Shown here: positions 1 through 9,900 of the stretch, one piece after another
How positions within the stretch are numbered: position 1 is the stretch's first letter
Layout of the letters: the number at the start of each line of letters is the position of its first letter
Source: Isochrysis galbana
Lineage: Eukaryota; Haptophyta; Isochrysidales; Isochrysidaceae
Direction of reading: 5' to 3'
DNA length: 64,000 nucleotides
Assembly: GCA_018136815.1 (NCBI GenBank)
Contig: CM030938.1
Span: 1,214,202-1,278,201 of the forward strand
Program-made: the position numbers and the translations under genes
The notes under the pieces: generated by a model
What the model was told of the DNA's origin: nothing
The model's input: the letters and a program-made list of their open reading frames with translations, nothing else
Databases searched by the model: none

Positions 1-2
1 GT

Positions 3-1319
3 GGCTCCTTCGCCTCCATAGCCGCGGGCTCAGCCGCCTACTTCCAATGGCAAAAGTGGACGGGCCCCGTGTGGACGCGCAACCAGTCGACCGGCGCGCT
101 GTGGCGGGCCAACCTGATTGGCGGCTTCGGCCCATTCGATTTTATCGACATGTGTGAGGCCGCCGGCATCGAGCCCGTCCTCACCACGACAATGTCCTCG
201 TCACCCGCCGAGCTCGCCGAGTTCGTAGAGTACTGTTGGGGACCGTCCGGTACGGTGGGCGGCCGCCGCCGCATCGCCGACGGCCACCCAGCACCTTATC
301 GTCTTCGCTTCATCGAGCTCGGCAACGAGCAATACAACCCTCGCTTTGTCGAGCAGGTCGCCGCGATGGAGGAGAAGGCGGAAGAGCTCGGTCTCGGCGG
401 CAAGCTCAACTATCTGTGGCCCGGTGGGCCAGGTTTCCTGAATGCGGCCGACTTCGCCAAGGCCGCCGCGCTCCGCGCGCCCGCGCCGCACCAGCTCATC
501 GTCGATTTGCACGTTGGCGGTGGCGGCGCCATCGACATAGCGCGTGGGGTCTTCGCCGCTCACGCCAACTTCACGGTGGGTGTCGCTAATCTCGAGACCA
601 ATGCCGAGACCCACCACCTCGGCCGAGCGCTTGACGAGGCGGGCGATCTCAACGCGTGGTTTTCCGAAGTCCAGCTCGTCGGCCGGCTCCCCCTCCGTAC
701 TGCGTCCTTCTGCATGGAACGCTCGGGCCACTTCGACGCCTTTGACCAAGGGCTCTCGATGTTCCTCCCCAACACCACCTTTCTGCAACCGCCCGGCCAC
801 GTTCACGCCATGGTCGCCTCCACCTACCGTCACCACGGGCTCAAGACGGTCGTCACGCGCGGGGGGCATGCCGGCAAGGCGCACAAGCAAGGCGTCGCGG
901 TCCGTCCGGAGGGTTTCGATGTCCGGCAGAGTCGACTCCTCGTGCATACTGATGCGGCGGCTTCCACTGGCGAGGAGGCCTGGCAGATCGCCACATCTGC
1001 ACAAATGGGAGATGACGGCTCCGTCGTTGTACGCTACGTCAATCGGGAGGCGACCCCGTGCAACCTGACCATTGAGATTACAGGACGGCGAGCCATAGGC
1101 GCAGACGGCGCTCCTCGGAGCGGAGACCATGCCAATGAACCGCGCGCCATACCCGAGGGCTTTGCCCGCGTAACACAACTGAGCGCCAACAACTTGCTTG
1201 CAGAGAACACGCCAGGATATCCTGGCCTTGTCTCCCCGCAATCCTGGGCTGTGTCGATGGCGCCAACGGGCGGCATCCTAACAGTGCCGGCCTATTCATA
1301 CACAGTCATTGAGCTCTGA
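3..1319 (+). CDS. alpha-L-arabinofuranosidase, GH51-like, 5' partial
   Basis: The reading frame is open to the left edge of the window and ends at the TGA at 1317-1319, so only the C-terminal part of the gene is here. The start resembles the GH51 core around the substrate loop (KWTGPVW, then LIGGFGPFDFIDMCEAAGIE). The ELGNEQ motif near position 320 carries the expected acid/base Glu. A second Glu-rich stretch (NLETNAETHHLGRAL, near 590) lies where the family nucleophile is expected, although its wording is not canonical. The last third has the beta-sandwich look of the GH51 C-terminal domain and ends in a PAYSYTVIEL-like strand typical of the family. These enzymes release L-arabinofuranose from arabinan, arabinoxylan or glycoproteins and are usually secreted; a signal peptide would lie outside the window. 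No intron is needed in the part seen. The family is confident, the exact substrate is not. Confidence 0.82.
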   Translation, partial: GSFASIAAGSAAYFQWQKWTGPVWTRNQSTGALWRANLIGGFGPFDFIDMCEAAGIEPVLTTTMSSSPAELAEFVEYCWGPSGTVGGRRRIADGHPAPYRLRFIELGNEQYNPRFVEQVAAMEEKAEELGLGGKLNYLWPGGPGFLNAADFAKAAALRAPAPHQLIVDLHVGGGGAIDIARGVFAAHANFTVGVANLETNAETHHLGRALDEAGDLNAWFSEVQLVGRLPLRTASFCMERSGHFDAFDQGLSMFLPNTTFLQPPGHVHAMVASTYRHHGLKTVVTRGGHAGKAHKQGVAVRPEGFDVRQSRLLVHTDAAASTGEEAWQIATSAQMGDDGSVVVRYVNREATPCNLTIEITGRRAIGADGAPRSGDHANEPRAIPEGFARVTQLSANNLLAENTPGYPGLVSPQSWAVSMAPTGGILTVPAYSYTVIEL

Positions 1320-1664
1320 TGATCTCTCGGGCACCGCTAAGTGGGTGGGTGCGAGTGCTTGGACGTGCGAGAATTCCCAAGAGCTGAGCCTAGCTCGCCT
1401 AGCCATTCTCGCCGAGGGATACGGCTACACTGATTTTTCACGACTCCCACCCGCCAAAAGTGAATCTATCGCGCAAATGCAGTGTGCTCTTGCCGGCTAT
1501 GATGCGCGATCACCTTGAGATTACGCGAGTGAATATGCTGCCGAGCAGCATGACATGCGACATGCGATGGCTGCAAGTGCGAGATGTGGTCGGAAGCCAT
1601 GCATGTCAGCGCCGTCAACCAGTGGTGAAGCGGAGCCCTTGCAGCTCTTTAATAATAAATCAAC
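1320..1664. other. 3' flank of the GH51 gene, no gene seen
   Basis: This stretch follows the arabinofuranosidase stop. I see no convincing coding frame, RNA gene or repeat unit before the hairpin repeat that begins at 1665. An AATAATAAAT stretch at 1650-1660 could serve as a polyadenylation-like signal, but that is only a guess. Confidence 0.4.
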
Positions 1665-1742
1665 TGAGCGTTAGTACCACTACTCCCACTAGCCTGGTAC
1701 TATCACGACATCCCTCAGCGCACCTGCCCGCACGCCTTGAAG
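1665..1742 (+). repeat. hairpin-bearing dispersed repeat, copy A
   Basis: The block starting TGAGCGTTAGTACCACTACT recurs, with small differences, at 50649-50735. Both copies keep a TAGTACC ... GGTACTA inverted pair (7 bp, 1672-1702 here) and a downstream CCTCAGCGCAC. Both lie a few hundred bases or less downstream of a plus-strand gene (GH51 here, the molybdopterin gene there) in the same orientation. It may be a small mobile repeat or a 3'-end RNA element. Confidence 0.6.
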
Positions 1743-1854
1743 TGGTGGCACGAACTTCCTTATATACTCTATACCTAGATGCTGGCTCCAAACGCTAGCG
1801 GTGCCGAATTGGGATGGCCCATAGAGTGGCACGCCAAATATCGCAAGGAATTGG

Positions 1855-2390
1855 TCATTTTCTATCCAGTTGTATTTGCGCATGTCCCATGGTGGTTTGG
1901 TCCTCATTTTTGAACCCATCCGGATCCCTTGGAATTTGTTCGCGTTGGTTCTGCCCCCCCGTCGCTTGTTCGTGGGCTTTCACCCATTGGAGCGCTTTTT
2001 TCAGGCGATATTGTTTTTCGTCTATGTCTACATCGATTACTATGCATCTTCCTTTTAGTATTACATTAACCGATTCTACTCTAGGGGATACTTTGCTGCT
2101 TGAGTCGCGGATCGCTACTGCAACACCGCTCGCTGAGTCCGCTAGCTCTCCCGGTGAGACGAACCATCGCCATCCGAGGAGGGACGCTGTTCGATGCTGA
2201 CGGAGGTGGGAACCGTCCTCATACGCGTGTAGCTCCTGAAGAAGGAGTACGTCTATGCCAGCTTTACGTGCCTGTGATAGAACTGCGGCGAGCCTGCCAT
2301 CTTTAGTTCCGTTTATGTTGTACGTCGCTATGCGGATGGGTCCTTCACCTGGATATCCGAGGGTGGAGTCGAATGTTTGAAAGTATTTCC
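1855..2390 (-). pseudogene. LINE-type endonuclease domain fragment
   Basis: Reading the minus strand from about 2390 to the TGA at 1855-1857 gives an APE-like endonuclease N-terminal half. It contains IRIATYNINGTKDG (the Asn of the metal site) followed by AGIDVLLLQELHAY (the catalytic Glu), then a variable stretch and ILKGRCIVIDVDI, the following beta-strand. This is the typical opening of the endonuclease of APE-type non-LTR retrotransposons. No ATG opens it, and the frame stops before the catalytic SDH motif, after which another frame (ending near 1689) continues. It is therefore a broken copy. It lies downstream of, and on the same strand as, the ORF1-like frame at 2660-3436. Confidence 0.75.
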
Positions 2391-2626
2391 GGGGCCGCGT
2401 GTAGCGATTTGATTTCGTCTTTGCGTTTACCGGGCTGTGCGTTTAAGTATATGGAGGATAAGGATACAGTTTCATGTCCGATTTTAGCTTTAACCACTAT
2501 CAACCTCCCCGGGATGACTACCGACCAAGATTCTACTACCACGTCACTTCTGTCCTTTCTAATGGCTCTCGGGACGCGGGGGAAAGCAGAGAAAAAAGTT
2601 GTTATTCTATGATAATTTAAAAACAA
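2345..2626 (-). pseudogene. second endonuclease fragment of a LINE
   Basis: This 93-codon minus-strand frame contains IPGRLIVVKAKIGHETVSLS followed by SIYLNAQPGKRKDEIKSL. It matches the same beta-strand region (GRCIVIDVDI) of the neighbouring endonuclease fragment and the usual VNVYAP-like strand after it. The order is therefore wrong for one intact domain: the middle of an endonuclease comes before the N-terminal part of another. That points to two truncated copies joined head to tail or a rearranged element. Confidence 0.5.
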
Positions 2627-2659
2627 TTTAATTTTAAAATTTAATTTTAAAACAATGCT

Positions 2660-3436
2660 CTATGATACAACTGTGGACATTTGATCGCTCAATTCGATTG
2701 ATGTCCCACAATTGACGGAACGACACCTGGTGATTTGAGACGCTTGAGCGAGGCCCTCTGCTTCGATGACCACGTGTGCCGCTACATCTTGCAGCGCGTC
2801 GTACAGTGCCTTGCGGGACGAGGTGCCCTTTTTGTTGATCTGTTCGTCGATCGACTCAATCTTGGTGCGAACGGCTATGTCCGTACCTTGAATTCGGATG
2901 TTCGTTTGCTCTCCGTACTTTTCCTGGAATTGTTGCGCGCAATCCTCATTGATTGCGATGTGCCAGGGGCCCCTGTTTGAGCGGGCCCAAAAGTCTGACT
3001 CGGGGTCCACGCCCTCGAGCTCAAGGAGTAGTTCAACGATCGCGGCATAGACCGCCATTTCGTTGAGTACGAGGTCTCCGTTCTGATGGAATGAGAGGTC
3101 GAAACTGGCGTCTGAGTCTGTCATTTGATTGTCTTCTTCTTGGTCTGGGTCCTGTGTGCCGAGGGTGAGTAGGGCTAGGGTCAGTCGTGGCTTGCCGGGA
3201 GGTTGCTGAGGAGTGTAGGGTGAGAGGCTGTGGAGTGGGATGGTGAGTGCTGATGTTGCCTGGCCTGCTCTGGGGTTCCAGAGTTGTGTGTTGTGCGTGT
3301 TTTTGAGGTGCCTTGTCAAGTAGTTGTGCCCATAAGGGCCGCCTGGTCTCTGCCATAAATAAGGCATGCCCAATGGAGGGGTGGCCCTGCGGGCCTGTTC
3401 ATGTTCCGTTGAGGTCTGCAGACAGCTGCCTCCCAT
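2660..3436 (-). CDS. ORF1-like protein of a non-LTR element (tentative)
   Basis: This 258-codon minus-strand frame runs just upstream of the endonuclease fragments, in the order expected for ORF1 before ORF2. Near the N-terminus it has GHNYLTRHLKNTH, which looks like the second half of a C2H2 zinc finger whose Cys pair is missing. A hydrophilic, low-complexity linker follows, then an acidic, probably helical region from about residue 105 (MTDSDASFDLS onward). The start is uncertain, and an internal Met at about residue 103 is equally possible. I do not recognise the main domain. The role as an ORF1 comes from position only. The first 120 bases overlap the region upstream of the plus-strand gene at 3631. 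Confidence 0.4.
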   Translation of the reverse strand: MGGSCLQTSTEHEQARRATPPLGMPYLWQRPGGPYGHNYLTRHLKNTHNTQLWNPRAGQATSALTIPLHSLSPYTPQQPPGKPRLTLALLTLGTQDPDQEEDNQMTDSDASFDLSFHQNGDLVLNEMAVYAAIVELLLELEGVDPESDFWARSNRGPWHIAINEDCAQQFQEKYGEQTNIRIQGTDIAVRTKIESIDEQINKKGTSSRKALYDALQDVAAHVVIEAEGLAQASQITRCRSVNCGTSIELSDQMSTVVS

Positions 3437-3630
3437 GGGGGGGGCAGCATGGCTGCTGTGCGTGGTGTGGCCGGAGCCACGGGCCGTGTGGCGCGACGGG
3501 GGTCGCGCGCACCTGCTTGGCCTCTAATGGCGGGCGCGGCCGCTTCGACAGCGACTGCTCCATGCTGGGGGCTGGGGGGCCGCCCTCGGCGGGGGACCCG
3601 AAGGAGAGGAGGGGAGCGGCGGCGCGCTCC

Positions 3631-5022
3631 ATGGCAACTGACTATAAAGTTAGTTGGCTTAGGCCCGACAGCAAACAACCCAATGGCACTCTCTTGGGGG
3701 AGACGGAGCAGCACCCCTATTCATTCAAGAAGCTGGAGGTACTGTGCTATACAGGTGTCCATCTCGTTGGGCATGAAGAGGCTGTTGGCGTAGGCTGCCA
3801 AGTCGAGTGTGAGGTCCTGGGTGAGCAAGAGCTCTACCTTGGGGCCATCCTCGAGAGCAAGGAGGGAAAGCCACCGCATGATCAACGGCGATACACGGCG
3901 TTGCTCTTCTCATCACAGGACTCGAGCGTCACACAAGTCGGTCTCTCACATGTCGGAGTCTGTCGTTCAGAAAAGACTCGCGCCTCGATGGACGTGATGT
4001 CGAAGATGCGAACAGCTTTGCAGAAGTACAAACTCACGAGTCCAAAGTCGGCGTACGAATTGACTCGCATGAAGGAGAAGAGTGCGCTGCCCAAGGAGAC
4101 AACATCAAGAGGGAAGGCGAGGCAACAGCAGAAGGAGAAGAACGTTGCGGCAGTGCAAAGTGAGTTGCAAGCTACTCGTACTCCTATTCCTCGGCCACTG
4201 CCCATACGTCCGGCGCCGCCGCCGGCGCCGCCGCCGCCGCCGCCAAGCCAGTCAAAACGTGGAGCGACCGGCAAAAACAACGCTGGGAAGGCAGCAAGCG
4301 CGCCAACCATCATTGAGATCGAATGCGAGAAAGCACTTCCAATGAATGTGGCTTCCGACGACTTTACTCCTCATGGGCATGACTCGGAGCTTAGTGACGT
4401 GGAGCCAAGTTTTCCAAAGGGCGATTTGAAGGCTAGGTTGGCAGATGAGCAGCGCAATGCTGCCAAAGCGAACACCCAAGGGACCTATGAGCGCGAGGAA
4501 ATGGAACGTGCCGTCAGGAAGTACGTCGAAGAAATGCATGCTGCCAGCAAGCCCGATCGCTCAGAGTCATCATCGGGGTCAAGTGATGAAGACAACATGC
4601 AGAAGTTGTCAAACAGGAAGAGGAGGAAGAAGAAGAAGGAGAAGAGAGGCAAGAAGAAAGGGAAGCCCAAGAACGGTGGTTCGCCACACCAACACCCGCC
4701 ATCCCACCATATGCCAGCCTTGCAGCCATCGCCGCATTTCCCGCACCAGCACTCTCCACACATGCAATTCCATCAGCAGACCTTTGGACACGAGTCGCCC
4801 GTTGCACACTTTCCCCAACAGCCCTTTTACCATGGAGCCCCCTCGCACTCGCACTTCCACTCGTCGCCCTCTGCATCGTACGTGCCTATGGAGACATTCC
4901 TCCTTTTGCAACAAGCAGCCGATGACGACACTCGTGCCATGGAGGCTCAAATCCGATCAGCACGTCGCACTGCGCTCGCATACGCTAACCGGGCCATGTT
5001 TCCAGCACCGAATTGGCCTTAA
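3631..5022 (+). CDS. charged, proline/histidine-rich hypothetical protein
   Basis: This 463-residue frame starts at ATG 3631 (MATDYKVSWLRPDSKQ). The frame is open further up, but the upstream part is GC-biased and unlike protein. The first 110 residues look folded. A Lys/Glu-rich segment follows, then a PPPAPPPPPP run near 4210, an acidic helical region ending in a Ser/Asp cluster (SESSSGSSDED near 4565), a nuclear-localisation-like basic block (KRKKKKEKRGKKKGKPK near 4620-4670), and a His/Pro/Gln-rich tail. The C-terminus (residues 410-463) could be a short helix pair. No known domain is recognised. The basic block suggests a nuclear or nucleic-acid-binding role. The position among retroelement debris means a transposon accessory protein cannot be excluded. 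It ends at TAA 5020-5022. Confidence 0.5.
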   Translation: MATDYKVSWLRPDSKQPNGTLLGETEQHPYSFKKLEVLCYTGVHLVGHEEAVGVGCQVECEVLGEQELYLGAILESKEGKPPHDQRRYTALLFSSQDSSVTQVGLSHVGVCRSEKTRASMDVMSKMRTALQKYKLTSPKSAYELTRMKEKSALPKETTSRGKARQQQKEKNVAAVQSELQATRTPIPRPLPIRPAPPPAPPPPPPSQSKRGATGKNNAGKAASAPTIIEIECEKALPMNVASDDFTPHGHDSELSDVEPSFPKGDLKARLADEQRNAAKANTQGTYEREEMERAVRKYVEEMHAASKPDRSESSSGSSDEDNMQKLSNRKRRKKKKEKRGKKKGKPKNGGSPHQHPPSHHMPALQPSPHFPHQHSPHMQFHQQTFGHESPVAHFPQQPFYHGAPSHSHFHSSPSASYVPMETFLLLQQAADDDTRAMEAQIRSARRTALAYANRAMFPAPNWP

Positions 5023-5246
5023 GTGTATGAGTATGAGAGATGAAAGAAGAAAAAAGGAGGGCGTCACAAGTCACGCATGCGGTGTTGCGCAAAAACGCCC
5101 ATAGCAGACGAGATCCGCTGTACCACAAATGTCATACTGTGTGTAGATGTGATATGCAGCTTGAGCAATCAGGGGACAAACACACGCACACTCCCAAATC
5201 GTAGGCGTGGTTGCGCGTTGTAGTGCACGTTTATACAAGCATACTA
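5023..5246. other. spacer, no gene seen
   Basis: This short AT-richer stretch lies between the charged-protein gene and the mariner-type MITE. Nothing further is recognised in it. Confidence 0.4.
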
Positions 5247-5766
5247 CAGTATGGGTGCACCATTAAAGGAAAACAGGACTCCAAAGCTTCTATAAAGCTT
5301 TCTTGCCGCCAACGGGCTGCGCCCGGGAGTTTCTGATTGAAGTTTTTTGGGAGGCGGGGGGGGGGGGGGGGTTCTTATTTCTTGCTTCTTGCGGAGACAA
5401 AAGTCGAGTGCGCGGGCCAACCGCCAACCCCAACCCTTCCGCCTTGCAGCGGGAGGCGCGGCCAGCTGGCGCGCGCACTCATACTCGTACTCAAGCATCA
5501 CGCATCACGTCTACTCACGGCTTGGCGTGGCCCGAATGCTTGGCGGCCGCGTGGCGCCCGAGGCCGAATGGCTAACGACGGGCGCCTCGTCATGGCGGGC
5601 CGGCCGCTGCCGCAGCGCGGCCGCAGGAGTTTGTTAGCTGGGGGTCGATCCCGCGGCTCGACCCCCAGTTTCTTACCGGGTCGGGGGCCAAATTCATGTT
5701 AAGCTTTCTTAATGCTGGGGGTCCTTAATGCTTAATGATTACTTAATGGTGCACCTATATATACTG
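5247..5766. mobile_element. mariner-type MITE with TA duplication
   Basis: The 520-bp unit is bounded by imperfect inverted repeats. The left end reads CAGTATGGGTGCACCATTAA (5247-5266). The right end reads TTAATGGTGCACC followed by TATATATACTG (5743-5766), which is the inverse apart from an AT-dinucleotide slip. TA occurs on both outer flanks (5245-5246 and 5767-5768), as expected for Tc1/mariner insertions, which duplicate TA and start with CAGT. The interior is noncoding. It has a 19-base G run near 5353 and a GGGGGTCGA/TCGACCCCC inverted pair near 5640-5665. There is no transposase, so it would move only with help from elsewhere. Confidence 0.8.
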
Positions 5767-6993
5767 TATAATATCGGAAGTGCTACTATCTACTACTTAT
5801 TTACTATGCGTTCATTGTTTGGTTGAGGTTTATGGGATGCAGTCAACACTCATTAGTAAGGGCCACCCACGAAGCCAGTCCTAGAATGCTGCGTGGGGGG
5901 TGCCCGAGTGTCAACGTCGGTCGCGGCGGCGCTATGCGCTATACACATGTACTAATAAATGTATTCTTATTCTGCAAAACTTGTGTTGCTACGCTTCAAA
6001 GCAAGTTTTCCTAAGAACATAAAACGTGCCAAACATTCATCGTCATCATCAGATTCCCCTGAGCCCACCTGCCAAAATTTGAGCACACCACAACAAACAC
6101 ATGGTCTACGAGGGTAGTGCTAGCCAAGCCGACGGAAGAATAGGCGGCAACAAAAATGGCCCTCTTCTCCCCGGCCGAGATAGGCCATGCAAAAGCACGC
6201 CTGGCCTAGCAGCAGAAAGCCGGCTGTACCTATATCGCGCCAGTCGGGCACATCTTGCGAGCCTGGAGCAGGCGGTGTGACGGCACACTAGGTGAGCTGC
6301 ACGAGCAGTGCGGCGAGCCAGGCAGGCTGCGAAAAACGCCTTGTGAACCGAGCGCTCCATACGCAATGCTAGCACGCAACGCCGGGTGAGCATACGACCG
6401 AGCCTTGTGAGGTAGCCGCGCCATGTGAGCCGTGCTCAGGATGCTCAACAAGACAATGGCATGCCTGGCTCTCGAGGCGACATCACCACGAGGTTGGCCA
6501 CGCCAGGCCCGGAGAAGCAGGGGAAGGGCGGCCCGAGGGCGCGGCGGCTCATCGGCTACGTCTCATACCAGTGGACCGCCGAACACGCCACCAGGGCCGC
6601 CCGCGGAGCTCGCGGTGTCCCTGTAGCACCGACTGGCACGGCGCCGCGAGATGGGCGCGCATGCCTTCCCCCCCCCCCCCCCCCCGTTTCCTCCTCGAAT
6701 CCCCCGTTTCCGCTGGGGAGCCTTTCTTCTCCCCCCCCCCCTCTCTCTCTCCCCCTCACTCCCCTCTCCCTCTCTCTCTTTCCTCTCTCTCCTCTCCCCC
6801 CCATCCCCTCTCCCTCCTACTCTCTCCCTCCTCCTCGCTCTCCCTCTCGCTCTTCGTGCCTCTCGGCCTCTCCGCTGAGTTCCTCTCATACTTTAAATAG
6901 CCCGTTTATTCTTCCTCTCGCTTGTGCACCTTCCCCCATTCCCTTTCCTCTTCTCTGCTTCCCTCTCTCTTTCTCCTCCCCCCTGTCTCTCCC
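5767..6993. other. intergenic region and pyrimidine-rich 5' flank of the K-Cl cotransporter gene
   Basis: I find no convincing gene between the MITE and the transporter. From about 6670 to 6990 the plus strand is almost entirely C and T, with runs of 17 C at 6667 and CTCTCT blocks. Such pyrimidine tracts recur upstream of several genes here (19384, 26220, 48230), so the tract may belong to the promoter or 5' UTR. Short open frames within it are by-products of low complexity. Confidence 0.45.
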
Positions 6994-9900
6994 ATGGGGG
7001 AGTTATCTGCGCACGCGAGCCCACACCTGCGGGCGACGGTGCCTCCCCCGAGCTCGCACCTCCGCATCACAGCACCTCTCCACTCTGCCGCCCATCTCCA
7101 CTACCAGATCACGAACGAGAGCCGCCAGAGAGCTGATTCTGTTCATTCGAGAAAAGGCGGGAAAACATCGGAGCACAAACTGGGGACTGTCAAGGGGGTG
7201 CTGGTGCCGACGTGTGAGAGCATGTGGGGCGTGATCATCTTCCTCCGCTTCTTTCGCATCGCGGGCAACTGCGGGCTCGGCTACTCGCTGCTGATCTGCA
7301 TCCTCTCGTTTGCAGTCGCTCTGCTCACGGTGAGAGGGGGCGAGATGGGGAGTGAGGGGAAGGGGCAGGGAGGAACATCGTTGTCAGGAGAGGGCGAAAG
7401 CGCCATGTAAGTGGGATACTGGCAGACGAGGCAGGGGGGGCTGGCTCTCCTTGCATTCACTCTGCTCACTCAGAAGGTGGGTAAAATGAGGGGAGGGAGG
7501 GGGGGGGGGGGGGAGAAGGAGGGATGGAGAGGGAGGCAAGAGGGAGGGGAAGAGAGCCCTGCTCTGCGCCCCTGTTCGGACAGGCACTCTCCCTTTCCGC
7601 CATCGCCACATGCGGCACTTCGGTGGGTCTCGGTGGCGTCTATCCCATGCTGAGGCGCGCCCTCGGCAAAGAGATGGCAACCGCAGTTGGACTCGTCTAC
7701 TTCCTCGGCATCGTGTTCCTTGCGGTCCTGGAGGTGAGACACCAACCTTTGACGCCAAGCCCAGACCTCTGGTCATATAGCCACAAGCACATCCGCAGTG
7801 TTCATTCTGTGCGCTAACGCACCAGCTCACAAGTTCAACCCCCCTCTTGGCAAAGGTGCTGGGTGCGTGCGAGGAGCTCGAGATGGTAGATAAGAAGCTC
7901 TTTGAGTTCCCTTCGGCAGTGAGCGGCATGCCACTTCCCCATTGTGGATGCTATCGTTGTATCTGGGGGCATTCAACCCTCAGGCCGTGTCCTTTTGCCT
8001 CGCAGTAGATCGGCGATAGATAGGCCTGTGTCCACATGCGCCAAAGCTGCCACACGCCTCGGAACATGCGCCTATTCCTCCTGCTCACAACCTCTCCACA
8101 GGTGCGCGCTTGGGGCTCGAGCTTCATCCTAGGGCTATCTCTCCTCGTCGCTGGAGGTATTCGGCTCGTTTCTCATCTGGGCCTGCTCTTCTTCGTCTTC
8201 GTAATATTGACGGTGCGCTTGGCCCTCAAAGGATTTGCACGTGAGGGAAGCTAGGTCGAGTGATCCAGTCATTGGTATGTTAGCAATGCTAACGTGTACG
8301 CTGCTGCCCTCAGCCTCGTTCCACACGTGCTCAACGCCGCCCTCGGCGCGCACTAGCCCCATTCCCTGCGCAACCCATCCTGCGTCGGGTCCTGGTTCCG
8401 AAATGCAGATGCTGTCCTTCTACGTCTCCCTCATTGGCGCGCCCAACTTGGAGGCTACCGATGCGCATGCAACGTTGTATGCACCCACCGGGATGACTAC
8501 CGAAAACTTGCGCAACAACTGGGGACCCGATTTCTCGCCGGGCTACGAGTTTTTCGACTGTCTAGCTATCTTTTTCCCTTGCTTCACAGGTGAGGCAGGG
8601 CGGAGACTCGGGTTCGTATCTACAAATGCGTTCTAGGACCCCTCGCTCTCGCTGTGCCACGTTCACCCCAACTAATGTGGATGCTACGTACACTGCTTGC
8701 TGAACGCACGATCCCCACCTGTGGCAAAACCTAGGCATACTTTCGGGTGCGGAGCGCGCATCCTCGCTGCGCGACCCGGCGACCGCCCTCCCATACGGGA
8801 CGCTTGGCGCCATTTGCCTCTCCTTCTGCGTCTACACGACGTTTTTTATTCTTTGGGCGGGCGTCGGCGGGCGTGACTATCTGAAGATGGACCACGGGCA
8901 GCTCGACATGCTCATCTGGCCGTCAGTCAAGGCGGCGCAGGTGTTTGCAACTTTTCGGAGCCCGTTTATGTGAATCACGAGTGCTGTGGCCTGGCTCCAG
9001 GCCGCGTTCTCATGCGTGATGGCCGCATCGCCAGCTCCTGATCCCATAGCGCTCACTGTGCTGCTCTGCTGACGTCCCGCTTAGGTTGGCATTGTCCTTT
9101 CGTCCCTTGGCCAAGCCCTGCAGTGCATCGTGGTTGCTCCTCGGCTACTCGCCTCAATCGCCGCAGATGGGACGTTGCGTCCCCTCAAGCCTCTCGCCAT
9201 CCTCACCGCGGGAGAGCCGAAACGTGCTCTTCTCTTCACCTACGTTGTCGGCGCCGCGTGTGTCCTCATGGGCTCGCTCAATGCTGTTGCTCCACTCCTC
9301 TCCATGTGAGCCCTCCAGCGGGAGTTTGCAGCACCACCGGCGCCTTCTCTACCGAGATACGGAAGATGCGCTTTGAATAATGTATATCTCTCCGATTCAT
9401 CCGTCGATAGGTGCTTTTTGACGTGCTTCTCCATGATGAATCTTAATTGTTGCTTGCTGGCCGTCCTCAAGGATCCGCATTGGCGGCCACGGTGGAAGTA
9501 CTTCCACTGGACGGTGAACCCCCCCGCCCCCTGCCGCCGCCCACCGAGCAACATCTGCCACACACCAGCCACACAAGCTTTTGGTGTCGCACTTTAAAGC
9601 TTGCACATACCTCATTGGAATGAGCATTATGTCAACATCCGCCTGAACCAAAAGCGCACAGGTCGGCTTTTTTGGCTTCTTATTGTGCTCAACCATCATG
9701 TTCATCATCGATTGGCGATACGCCCTTGGCGCATGGACGCTCACGCTCGCGCTGCTCTTCCTCATCGTACGCACCTCGACCACTACGGATTGGGGTGAAT
9801 CGTCTCGGATGGCTTGCCCACCGTCAAACACTTCGCTTCCACCACCCCCGCCACGATCTGCATCTTGCTCGCACCAAATTTCCATGCGTGAATCCCGTCC

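Noticed and set aside
201-1241. Long antisense reading frame over the GH51 gene
   Set aside because: It is a composition-driven shadow of the GC-rich coding strand. The sense frame has a clear family match and the antisense protein has none.
31-1319. Bacterial contamination as the source of the GH51 part
   Set aside because: Its composition and surroundings match the rest of the window, and intron-bearing genes lie on the same contig. Absence of introns in 1.3 kb is not unusual here.
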